Source: Vitis vinifera (Eukaryota > Streptophyta > Magnoliopsida > Vitales > Vitaceae). Taken from it: a stretch of DNA of 64,000 nt. The notes under the pieces are model-generated. The model was not told the DNA's origin. It saw nothing but the letters and a program-made list of their open reading frames with translations, and made no database searches. The position numbers and the translations under genes are program-made. Location: assembly GCF_030704535.1 (NCBI RefSeq), contig NC_081823.1:26590001-26654000 (forward strand), in the 5' to 3' direction. This document shows, one piece after another, positions 11,694-21,759 of the stretch (within the stretch, counting starts at the first letter, position 1; each line of letters opens with the position of its first letter).

Positions 11694-13694
11694 TTAATCT
11701 GAAATCTCTAGTTGTTCAGGACTCCAAGTCTCTGTTGTATCGGGAATGTGCTTATCGCTGTCAATGGATTCATAAATTTCTTCCTTAGTCTCCAACCAGC
11801 TGAATCCTTGCCTTTTTTCCATGCCCATTTCTCTCATTTGACTCCTTAAATCTTCTGCATTTTCTCGCCTCCCAGCCTCTAGATATATACTGGCTAACAA
11901 TTTTTGAAAACCACTATCTTTTGGTTCAAGTTTTTGCAGACAATGAGCGGCAAGCTCAGCCTCCTTGACATTTCCATGGATCCTACAGGCACCAAGCAAT
12001 GCCCCCCAAACGTTTGCACCAGGCTTTATAGGCATTCGTTCGATTAGATCCCTGGCTTCTTTGAAGCGCCCAGCTCGTGCAAGCAAATCAACAACAGTCC
12101 CATAATTCTCCTCCACGGGTACAATTCCATACTCTCTACTCATTTCTTCGAAGTATCTAAGACCTTGTTCCAAGAGGCCTGCGTGACTACAAGCAGAGAT
12201 GAGAGCCACAAATGTGATATGATCCGGCTTGACTTCTTCCCTTACCATGCTTTCAAAAACTCTAATTGCACCTTCTCCATCTCCATGTATCCCGTGCCCA
12301 TCAATCATGGAGGTCCATGAAATCCTGTTTTTTTCATTCATCATTCTATTAAATTGATTTTCCGCCAGCTTAAGCTTTCCACATTTGGAATACATGTCTA
12401 TTAGGCCATTACTTACAAAGATTTCTTGATCCAAGCCATTTCTAAGAGCATAGCAGTGGATTTCCTTACCTGAGAGGAGCTGGGAAGATCTAGCACACAA
12501 AGGAAGAACAATGGACATGGTAACAGTATTGGGATTAATCCCTTCACCATGAGTTATAGATCTAAACACATCCCAAGCATCACTAACAAAATTATTCTCC
12601 ATATACCCAGCAATTGTTGCATTCCACAAAGCTGTTGTGTTACATCTTGGGTATGTTTTATCCTTCTCAAATATCCGATGACCATACACCATGTAATTGC
12701 ATTTACCATACATATCTATCAAGGATGTTGAAATGAAAACATCTGGAGTTGTTGCTGCTCTTCTCCTAGTAATGAAACCATGAATTTCCTTACCCAACAT
12801 CAAGTCTGGGATTTGGGAACAAGCTGAAATTAGAGAAGATAGAGTAACACAATTTGGCTCCATGCCCTCATAAATCATCTCCCGGAAAACTTCAATAGCT
12901 GGGCAAGGGCACTCATTACAGACGTAGCTTGCAATCAGTGCCGTCCAAACTACAACGCACTTGTCCACTATTGAATAAAAAACAAACCTCGCAAGCTCTT
13001 CAAAACCACACTTACCATACATATCAACAACAACACTCCCAACAAAAGCATCATTCTCAACATAACTGCTTATCTTCATCACATACCCATGAATTTGTTC
13101 TCCCAAAATAACATCCCTCAACTGCCCACAAGCTGAAAAAACACTTGTAATGGTGTGAGACATTGGCGACAAGGGAGAGCCCATTTCATCGCACTCCCCC
13201 CTCATCTCCTTGAATACAAACAATGCATCCTTAGGCCTGCTATTCTGAGCATACCCCGCTATCACCGCAGACCAAGTAACATCATTAGCCAAATGGGCTT
13301 CACGCATTCGATCAAACAGCTCCCGAGCAGCCCCACAATGGGATTCCCGGAAGTAGCAAGATATCATGGTGTTCCAACAGAATGGGCCTGGAACAGGAAT
13401 TTCATCAAACATTTTGCGAGCACTTTGCGGTGAGCCGCATCGGGAATATACCGTGAGAAGGTCGTTGGTCACAAAGGGGTCGGAGGAGACGAAGCCGCGC
13501 TTGGCGGCGTCGGCATGGAGGGGCTGGGCATGAAGGAGAGGAGATTGGGAAGAGGAAAGGCATTTGAGGAGAGATGAGAAGGTGAAGGAGTTTGGCTCAA
13601 AGCCTTGTTTTCTGATTTGGTGGTAAAAGGCCGTTAGTTCCCGCCATTTTCCTTGTTCAGAGTAGAGGATTAAGAGGGCGTTTTGCGAGCCCAT
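11694..13694 (-). CDS. PLS-class pentatricopeptide repeat protein, E subgroup (intronless)
   Basis: 666 aa, single exon, as is usual for PLS-type PPR genes. Such proteins bind organellar RNA sequence-specifically in mitochondria or plastids, and E-class members mostly direct C-to-U editing; that role is inferred from family. Tandem P, L and S helix pairs fill most of residues 1-555, shown by recurrent WNTMISCY, WSAVIAGYAQ, VVDMYGKCG, LIDMYSKCGK and SACSHAGLLEQGLRYFEEM elements. Residues 559 to about 636 are the E1/E2 extension (VWGALLGACRIHGN to GFSWLE). The C-terminal DYW deaminase domain is absent, so editing would need a DYW partner in trans. The ATG is the first after an in-frame TAA 39 nt upstream. 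No clear transit peptide is seen. Target transcript unknown. Confidence 0.93.
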   Translation of the reverse strand: MGSQNALLILYSEQGKWRELTAFYHQIRKQGFEPNSFTFSSLLKCLSSSQSPLLHAQPLHADAAKRGFVSSDPFVTNDLLTVYSRCGSPQSARKMFDEIPVPGPFCWNTMISCYFRESHCGAARELFDRMREAHLANDVTWSAVIAGYAQNSRPKDALFVFKEMRGECDEMGSPLSPMSHTITSVFSACGQLRDVILGEQIHGYVMKISSYVENDAFVGSVVVDMYGKCGFEELARFVFYSIVDKCVVVWTALIASYVCNECPCPAIEVFREMIYEGMEPNCVTLSSLISACSQIPDLMLGKEIHGFITRRRAATTPDVFISTSLIDMYGKCNYMVYGHRIFEKDKTYPRCNTTALWNATIAGYMENNFVSDAWDVFRSITHGEGINPNTVTMSIVLPLCARSSQLLSGKEIHCYALRNGLDQEIFVSNGLIDMYSKCGKLKLAENQFNRMMNEKNRISWTSMIDGHGIHGDGEGAIRVFESMVREEVKPDHITFVALISACSHAGLLEQGLRYFEEMSREYGIVPVEENYGTVVDLLARAGRFKEARDLIERMPIKPGANVWGALLGACRIHGNVKEAELAAHCLQKLEPKDSGFQKLLASIYLEAGRRENAEDLRSQMREMGMEKRQGFSWLETKEEIYESIDSDKHIPDTTETWSPEQLEISD

Positions 13695-14212
13695 TGAAAT
13701 TATGGTTAGTCCAAGAGCCTTGTGGCTTTCTTAGGACCCTTTCATTTCTCTCTCTCTCTCATTTCTATTCTTGAAAACATAATATAAAAAATTATTTTCC
13801 AACTTAAAAGAGCTTGTTTGAAATTTTAATCTAAAAATAAGTCGTCTTTTTCTAGATCAATTAATTTTTTTAAAAACATAAAAAATATTTAAAATTTTTT
13901 TATTTGTTTTCAAGTGTTTAGAATAAGTGAAAAAAATTATTTTTCGTATTTAATCATTTTAAGAATTATTTTTAAAAGTTATTTTTTAAAATCATTGGTG
14001 AACAGACTCAAAATCCCTACATTATTCCAAGACTTCGAATGCATTCTTTGATTAATTTGGTCATTTGGCTTAATGACTAGAAACCAACTGCACAATCCCC
14101 ATGAAAATTACACCGTTATAACGTTGATCCACCAATATTAGTGTAACCCAAACCAAATTAAACCCACAAAAAAAAAAGGAAAAAAAAAAAAAAAAACCCT
14201 ATTGTTAGTCCA
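13695..14212. other. Short intergenic region with a possible MITE
   Basis: AT-rich DNA between two minus-strand genes. A block at about 13811-14007 begins gagcttgtttgaaa and ends ggtgaacagactc, weakly inverted to each other, which could be an old MITE. It also holds the downstream region of the DUF620 gene, including an A-rich run near 14168-14196. Confidence 0.4.
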
Positions 14213-16331
14213 TCATGGTGAGTTATCAACATCAAAAATATCAGCAGGAGGAATGAAGTAATCAAAGGAGAGGCCAGGAACATTGAACACTACATCATCT
14301 ATCACCCACAGCTCCTCCATCCTTGTCCTGCTATGCTGCATGGACACCTCTCCAAACCGAAAAACCGTGGCGATGGTCCGCCCCTCGTGCGCGATCATCA
14401 CGCCATCGACGTCCCGGTAGTCCCACAGGCTGGTTCCTATGGTGGTCTCCCAGTAGACTGTGTCATTTCCAGGAGCTTGAACCCTTGTGAGGTGTGAGTC
14501 CTCTAGGTATATTAGGAGGCCACTCTTTTGGCTGAAGTATCCATATAGTACGTGCCTTATCACCTCTGCAGGGCCTTCATTTCTCTCCATCACTGCCGCC
14601 CGGTCGGCCGCCACCTTTAGGACAAAGCAGTCATCTTCTCCTATCCGTTTCTCGCCCAAGCATTGGGCTTTGGCGAACAGGCTAGCCGTGCTCTTTGGAT
14701 CCAAACCCTACACAATTTACCGTCATGGTAGGGTTAGAAAAACCTTTCAAGTCAACCTAATAAAAATGTACAATTATTCTTGGACTAGAAAAACCTTAGA
14801 ATTAATAGTTATTTGAATTTGATTTCCAACATTTGCAAGCACCATTTGTTAAACCTTAATATCCATGAACTTATTAGCTAAATGACAATTATTACAGTTT
14901 TGAGATTTATATTTCAATATCCTAAAATAATTGCAGTTTCGACCATCATGATTTGTATAATTATAGTGTTATTTGAGGGTTTTTTTTTTCTTCAGATTTT
15001 TTCTTGTCATATATATAATTTCTTGTGTTAAATTTGTAAATTTGAAAAACATAGTAGGAGTAATTGAGGGGCGTAGCAGAAGAAAAAGCTGAAAAAGGTG
15101 GTTACAATTGGGAATTAATCGAATAAGACAAAATGAAGAAGGGAACAAGTGGAAATAGCCAAAAGAAGTAGGGTATAAAATGCAATAAAATCCGACACGA
15201 TGCAGTAAAGTGTTAAAAAAAAGGAAAAGTGAAAGGGAGGGGATATGATAAGATACTACGCGGAACACTTTAACAGAATAAGAGGTGGAAATCCCGAGGT
15301 TTGTGATCGTTGGTGACGTAATAAAGTGGACCACGTGCCCTCCATCACTCACTCTCAGCTTCTCAGACAAAAAAAAAAAAAAAAAAAAAAAAGGAAAGAA
15401 AAGAAAAAGCAAAGTGTTGGGTAAAGAAGGAGACAGTTTCTCTATCATTGTCAGCCATTTCCATTCGTTTGCCCCTTCTTCAATTCCGCCTCCTCTTTCT
15501 TTATTCAAATTTAATTTCCAAACAAACAAAAAAAAAATTGTAGGAGGAAATTTGTATGTATCTATGTACCTGAATGATGCGCCGGAGAGGGCGGTGGGGG
15601 CCTTTGGCGGCGTGGGTGCCGAGCCAAGGGGTGTGGCGCCAGACGATCTTGCCGTTACTGCCGGCGACGACCTTGTTGCAACCCACCACCAGCTCCAGAG
15701 ACCACATTCCGGGAGACATTTGCCAGAGCACAAAGCACCCATTCTCCCCACTCCTCGTCCCCAAGCTCTTCACACTCTTCCCCGTCGATATCTCCGTTTC
15801 GCAGCATATCATCTTCATCGTCCCCGTGGTGTACATATTTTTCATCCCCTTCTCTTGCTTCAGACACCCCGTTGCCGCCAAGTACTGCTGTATGATGTAA
15901 CAGGCACTCGACGTCTCCTGCTCATTACCCCATATATATTTCATGATGAGCAGAGCTGGTTCATATACATAAATGTTGTAGAAGATTAATTAAGTATATA
16001 TACTTACTATGGGGATGTCCTTGATATGGAGACGGTGAAGTGGGTCAGTGGCGAGGGGGATGGGGGCGAGAGGGCAGCCCAGGACGCCTAGCAGAAGCCT
16101 CAAGTCTTGGGTTTTGGAGGGGATGTTTCCATATAAAGAGAGGGAGAAGCTACTGCTTCCATGAACCCCAAGGCCGCCACCCTTCTGCAGGCGGAACCAT
16201 TCTCTGATGACCTCCCAGGAACTCTCCTTCTTGGTTCCTTCTTCTTGCATTTCAGGATCTGGGCCCTCCATTAGAGGAGTTAGAGGCTGTGTGCACCATC
16301 TCTGCTGCTTCTTTCTAGCTCTGGAAGCCAT
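14213..16331 (-). CDS. DUF620 family protein (three exons)
   Basis: Plant-specific DUF620 protein (Pfam PF04788) of unknown biochemical function. Exons on the minus strand: 16331-16008, 15917-15570, 14707-14213, all in phase 0, giving 108 + 116 + 164 = 388 aa, within the usual family range of about 370-460. Exon 1 encodes the WEVIREWFRLQKGGG region and ends in HIKDIPI. Exon 2 opens with ETSSACYIIQQYLAATG, a family hallmark, and contains MWSLELVVG and the GSNGKIVWRHTPWLG block. Exon 3 opens with GLDPKSTASLFAKA and continues through the DCFVLKV, HVLYGYFSQKSGLLIYLEDSHL and WDYRDVDGVMIAHEGRT blocks. No signal peptide or membrane span is evident. Intron 1 is 90 bp; intron 2 is 862 bp and carries homopolymer runs. 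Start is the first ATG, followed by MASRARKKQQ. Confidence 0.93.
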
Positions 16332-16341
16332 GAACTGTGTA

Positions 16342-16369
16342 GAAGAAGAAGAAGAAGAAGAAGAAGAAG
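16342..16369. repeat. (GAA)n microsatellite in the DUF620 leader
   Basis: About nine GAA units starting 11 bp upstream of the DUF620 start codon, reading as CTT repeats in the sense direction, so probably within the 5' UTR. Pyrimidine-rich CTT repeats are common in plant 5' UTRs. Confidence 0.85.
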
Positions 16370-16615
16370 GAAGGTGCAGAGAGTTGTGAATATGGATGAG
16401 AAAATGGGGGTGAATAGGGACAAAAGGGACAAGTTATGTGGGGAAGGGCAGAGAAAGGGTTTTATAATAATAGAGAGGAGGATTTGGAGAAGTAGCATGT
16501 TGGGATGTGTTTGCTTTATTCTTGGTTTCTTTTTAGGCTGCTCTTGTCGTTTCATTTTTATATTTATTCCATTGTGAAGCTCCAAGTGAGGGATGAGGGA
16601 TGAGGATTACCCTCT

Positions 16616-16618
<3 letters not shown>

Positions 16619-16652
<34 letters not shown>
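16619..16652. repeat. (CT)n microsatellite upstream of DUF620
   Basis: Uninterrupted CT repeat of about 34 bp located 290-320 bp before the DUF620 ATG; in the gene's sense direction it reads GAGA, as in the APL upstream region. Confidence 0.9.
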
Positions 16653-16653
<1 letters not shown>

Positions 16654-18590
16654 GGTCTTTGGTCAGACCCATAAGTTAATTTGACTGCCCCACCATTTCA
16701 TTTATTTTAGGATAAAGTAACTACTCATCTTCACTTTCAAGGCCATTTATTGTCACACTCCTCCAAGTTGGGTTATATATATATAATGGTTGGAGATCAA
16801 TGACTTCGAATTCATAAACTTGAATTTTCCTAACCATTTAATGAATTTTATAAAAAGGATTTTTAAGAAACAACCTTATCCATATTTTAATTTTAAAATA
16901 AAGAAGTGCATGAAAAGGGAAGGACCTCTTAATTTGATGATTGCTTTTAACTTAAAAAGCACATTTCACCAACATTCAAATTATTTTAAAAACAATTTAA
17001 ACATGTTTTCAATTTTTTATATCGTTTTCTTAATAGTAATTGAAAATTGAAAAATATTTTTAGACAATATTTTTTTTTTATGAAAAATAATTATTTTTCA
17101 AAATTGTTCTATTTTTTAAAATCCATTTTTCAAATATTACCAAATTAAGTTTCTTTCTTTCTTTGTTTTTTTTTAAACAATGATATAATTAATTTTTTTT
17201 TCATGAGTAACAACACTATCCAAGGATAGAATGCACTTAGAGCATAGATGTCCATTAAAATATTGAAATATGTTATGAATGTCATTGAATGCTTCTATTA
17301 GGTCATTGGACCAATTATTTTTTATTGATAAAATGTTTTCTTTGTTATACATATGTAATTACTTGAAAATTTTCTTGGAGTTTTTTTTTTTAAATTCTTT
17401 TTTGTTAAGTCTTACAAGGTTTTATATAGTCCCTTCTTATTGATGATATTTATCTATTTAATAATTTATTTTTAGATAAAAAAAAAAAAACAATAGACTC
17501 AAAGTAATCCTACCAAACCATGGAGCCAATCAATGAGAGGAGGCTATATTTAGAGTAGGGCATGGCCAAAGCAATATTTGGTTGGGTTCCAACATTAAAA
17601 TAAAAATACTAAGGCAAAAAAAAAAAAAAAAAAAGTTTGTTGGGAGGTGGAGGGAGGGGGGGAGGGGAGAGGAACAAGCTTGATGGGTCACCATCCACCA
17701 TGCAAGATATATACATTTTATCCCAAGGTCTAAAAACTAATCATGGGTGGACTGCTCTTTCATTGAAAACCATATGCTTTTAAAAAATTAATATTCAATA
17801 ACATGAAATTAAATTAAATTAAATTAAATTAAATTGAATTAATAGTAGCATAGGGTCATTGAATGTCGTCCAAATGGAGAGAAATTTGATGATAATTGGT
17901 AGGCCTGCATGCTTGAGGAAGAATGTATAAGAAGATAATGGTGGAAAGTCGGCATCAATTGGATGAGAAGTGAATTAAATGGTAGATGAAGGATGGTGAT
18001 ATCTTTCAAGCTAAGGTTGAAAGGTTAATATGTGGCTTTCAATGGAGAGATTTTAATATCCATTTTGTAATCACATGTGTGTCTTGTATGTTCGTAGTAG
18101 CTAATCCATCACCATCTTATTAAGGATGATGGATGATGCTCTATCTCATTTTGATTATGTTTTTATAATTTTGTAAAATATTTTTATTTTATATATTATC
18201 AAGTTGAAACCCTTTGAACACGGCTTAACCTAGTTTGAGCTTAGCTTAATCACACTAAATGGTCTCTTAGTTATTTATTTATTTATTTTTATGTTTAAGC
18301 ATGAGAGCAAAGGGTTCTTAACATTATATATAATGAAGCATTCCTAAGTATTTTTTTTTAGGATTTATTCCCAAAATAATAAAAATTCAAATTAAATGAA
18401 ACTTTTTGTGAATTATAGAATCCAAAAATTTAATCGAAAGTTGATCAGTCAATTCAATAAGAAATGAGAGTTAGCACTGTTGCTACTATATATTCAACCG
18501 ATAAGACTTGCCGCTTGATTTTGTTGTTATTATTCAATTGAATTGTTTACTTATTCAACGAGTTAATTTTTAAGTTTAATTAAGGTGGTG
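16653..18590. other. Intergenic region with simple repeats
   Basis: No coding sequence supported. Visible structure: AT-rich low-complexity DNA, a poly-A run near 17617-17634 directly followed by a G-rich tract (17642-17667), and a pentanucleotide (AAATT)n repeat at about 17806-17835. Confidence 0.6.
17642..17667 (+). other. Candidate G-quadruplex tract
   Basis: G runs at 17642-17644, 17652-17654, 17656-17662 and 17664-17667 with loops of 7, 1 and 1 bases, satisfying the common G-quadruplex pattern. It sits just after a poly-A run, in intergenic DNA. Confidence 0.45.
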
Positions 18591-18593
18591 TTT

Positions 18594-18860
18594 GTTTTTT
18601 TGGCTTTTTGCTAAAAACAATTTAGTTTTAGAATTTAGGTTGTTTGTTTTTTTACTTTTTCATGACTTATTATAAACTTTTTACTAAATAAAAAAAACTA
18701 AAATATGTAGCTTTTTCTAAATAGAAAAAATAACATATTGGTTTTTTTTACTTTTTAATACTTAATAGAAATAAAATACTACAAAAACAAATAACCTAAT
18801 ATTTAACACTATTAAGCATTAAGGTTCTATTTAGAATTAAGTAAAAAAACAAACACCACC
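18594..18860. mobile_element. Tourist-like MITE, 267 bp, with TAA target-site duplication
   Basis: Left end ggtggtgtttgttttttt and right end aaaaaaacaaacaccacc are exact inverted complements over at least 17 bp. The element is flanked by TAA at 18591-18593 and 18861-18863, the TWA duplication typical of PIF/Harbinger. The inside is AT-rich and non-coding. Perfect termini suggest a fairly recent insertion. Confidence 0.88.
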
Positions 18861-18863
18861 TAA

Positions 18864-19452
18864 GCCATTTTCAAAATGATGAATAAGATTATAAAGTCTT
18901 TCATTTGTCCATCACTATAGACAATCTAGGATATCACAGTATATTATATTTTTCTTCGATTTTTTGAAGTTTTAATTTTTTTTTAACTCCAGAGGATGTA
19001 TCTTTTATTAATTAAATAATATTTGAACCCACTTTTTTACTTTATTTTATTTTTATATAAATATAGAATGCCGCCTCTAGTTTTTATTTTTATATAAAAT
19101 ATAAAACTCTTGTGTAGAAAATTTTACTTGAATTTAAAATATTTTAAAAAATGTTTTCAAGTGCACAAGTTATGTTCCCACTTTTTACATAAATATTTGA
19201 GAGAGTAATTTCTTTTTTTTTTTTACTTCAATTATAAAATTTTAAACATGCTTTAAATACACAAATTGTGTATCCATTTTTGTATAAAAAATCTTACATA
19301 TTATTTTAAAAAATATAAAAGTGGGAAATGTATCCCATCACCTCAATTAATAATTTTTAATTTATTTTGTTTGATTCTGAAAGTAATTAATTGAATTCCT
19401 AGCCCAAAGCTAAGTTAGCCTGAAAACTAACTTGAAAGCCTAGACTAGGAAT
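18864..19452. other. AT-rich spacer between two Harbinger-type elements
   Basis: No gene. Contains a loose direct repeat: segments near 19032-19110 and 19135-19290 share the phrases 'ttttatataaa', 'attttaaaatattttaaa' and 'acaagt(t/ttgtg)at..ccactttt'. Origin unknown. Confidence 0.45.
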
Positions 19453-19455
19453 TAA

Positions 19456-20575
19456 GGGCCTGTTTGGTTGCTGTTTTTGAAAACTGTTCTGGAAAATAGT
19501 TTTTGAGAACAGTTTTTAAGAACAGTTTTTGGTGTTTTTTTAAAAAAAATTATGTTTGGGAACTGAATTTTAAAAAACAGTTTTTGTTCTCAAAAACAAA
19601 AAAACATGTTTGGTTGAGTTAATAAAAAAAAATCAGAACAAATAAAACAAAAGACACGTTTGAAAGATGTTTTTTTTTCTTTTCTAATTAATAAAATATT
19701 TTCTTCAAGTAATTTTATATTATAAATTTATAAATAATTTTTAGATATATAGTTCATTTAAATTAAAAAAATTATTTATTTTATTAATTTAAAAATAAAA
19801 ATATTTTTTATATTTTTTAAAAATAAATCAAACATAATAAAATTATTTTTATTAATATTTTTTTATTTAATCTTTAACTTTATTAAAAATTATGTTCTTG
19901 TGATTTGTTAATTTATTTTTTATCTCTACTAAAACCAAAAATTAAAAATGCCACCCACTTCTCTCCCTCTCTCGGGCATCAAGAAGCCCTTTTCTGAAGT
20001 TGCCCTCCAACTGAGAGAATCCCTAAAAGGCCCTATTTTCCTCTGCGACTCTCAATCCTCGCAGGTACTAATCTAATCATGTTATTATTATTATTTTTTT
20101 TTTTGCAACCCCCGTTTGATTCCCAAGAAAATCCATCCCCCATTCGATTTCCGGGAAAATTCATCCTCGTTCGATTTCCGAGAAAATCCAAGCAAAAACC
20201 CCAAGGAAAAAAAAAAAAAATGGATTTTCTTGCTCCCTGTGTTTTCTGGATCCGTTTTAGGGGTCTCTTTGCTATTGTGCCATTGGATTTAAATTTCACA
20301 ACCTTGAATCAAGACTGAGACTGTGCTGGAGAAGAGATGAGAACGGGAAGAAAAAAAAAAACACGGAGAACAGATGGTTTTTTTTTTGTTTAATTTTGTT
20401 CTGTAAACAGTAAAAAAACAGGGAAAACAACATTTTGTTGTTCTCTAAACAGTGTCATTTTGAGAACACGGGAAACAATAAAAACAAAAACAACCCTCTC
20501 AACCAAACGAGTTTTTTGTGTTTTTTGTTTTCAAGAACAGAAAACAGTTCTTGAAAACACTAAACAAACAGGCCC
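19456..20575. mobile_element. Non-autonomous PIF/Harbinger-like element, 1.1 kb
   Basis: Begins gggcctgtttggttgctg and ends with the inverted complement aaacaaacaggccc; both ends match the PIF/Harbinger consensus start GGGCCTGTTTGG (from memory). TAA flanks both sides (19453-19455 and 20576-20578). Subterminal regions are rich in 'aagaacagttttt' in both orientations, forming an extended imperfect inverted repeat of about 100 bp per end. No transposase frame is present. The interior (about 19950-20330) has a different composition, with three copies of a ttcgatttcc-gaaaatcca phrase, and may be captured host DNA. Confidence 0.85.
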
Positions 20576-20578
20576 TAA

Positions 20579-21759
20579 AAGTCTGCTTGGAATTTTTTGA
20601 AAGCATTTCTTAAAAATCAGTTTTGGAAAATTCTAAAAATGATTCTTTATAGGCCTAGAATTGGCCTAAATTAAGAATCATGCTAATTTTTTTAAAAAAT
20701 AAAAATTTGAGAACAATTTTTGAAAATGGTTTTCACTAATTTTTAAAAAATAAGAATCTGTTTTTCAAAGCAGATGACAAACAAACACTAAATTTTTGAC
20801 AGCCCACTTGGGCCTAACTAAGGCTGTCCTGAGCCCAAATTGTCCCATGTCAAAATGGTTTCAGCCCAACCTAGCCCAACCTATTTACATGCCTGCCTTC
20901 CACTGGATTCTCATTCTAGGGTTCAGGTGTTCAACAGATATCAACCCAAGCCAAACAATTTAGGCCCAAGAGCCCCAGTGAGGTCAATCTCTACAAGTAA
21001 GTCCCAACAACAATTTAGGCCCTGATTCCTCTCTAATTGGATGAGGGCATTAGATTCTTGGGACCTAGTTTCAACTTTGAACCTTATTTCAAGTTCAACC
21101 TCCTTAATTGGCCTTTTCTCATGAGTATTTTGTTTTTTCCCTTCAAATTGATGCAATTTGTTGCATCTTTGAGGAGATTTTTCTCTTTAGGAGTTGAATT
21201 TCATTTTGGATTTGAGATTTGCATGTCTAAGGTGGGGTAAGGACAAGATTATAATTTTTGTTTGAAAACAGTAGTGAAAGTGCATTACCCCACCCTACCT
21301 TAGGTTTGGGAAGGGGGTGAAAAATAATTATATATTTTGGGACGGGAATGAGATAGGGGGTGCCTCGGTTGCCATCCCTATAAGTGGTCCAATTACAACA
21401 TATGACATCGAAACTATCATTGGATTACTTAGCTTTCATTGGCACCTCATTCGGCTATATTCTAAAAGTCAACATATTAATGCATTATTCAAATTCCTAA
21501 TTATTTGAATGTTGTGCCTAGATGTTTTTGGTTTTACGACCACCTCACATATATAAGAGTTGGGTGGTGGAAATCTGAATCTGTTAGCTTTTTAGATTAA
21601 GAAAAAAGTCATATATTTTTTCCATTCCGTTAAAAATATTGGTAAATAAGTTGAAAGTTAAGAAAAATTTAAAAACAAATAAGTAAAGTTTGAAAGCAAA
21701 TTGCATTCATCATTAAGTTAAAAAAAAACCATAATCTAAATCTAATTATAATATTTATA
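20579..21759. other. Intergenic region, unclassified
   Basis: No supported gene. 20580-20795 has weakly inverted ends (tctgcttggaattttttgaaa and caaagcagatgacaaacaaacac) and could be another old MITE. The plus-strand frames at 20840-21240 resemble no family. Confidence 0.4.

Noticed and set aside
14969-15751. 260-codon minus-strand and 234-codon plus-strand frames
   Set aside because: They read through intron 2 and out-of-frame exon 2 of the DUF620 gene, including homopolymer runs.
20079-20318. Overlapping frames inside the Harbinger element
   Set aside because: Low-complexity Phe/Lys-rich, no transposase motif.
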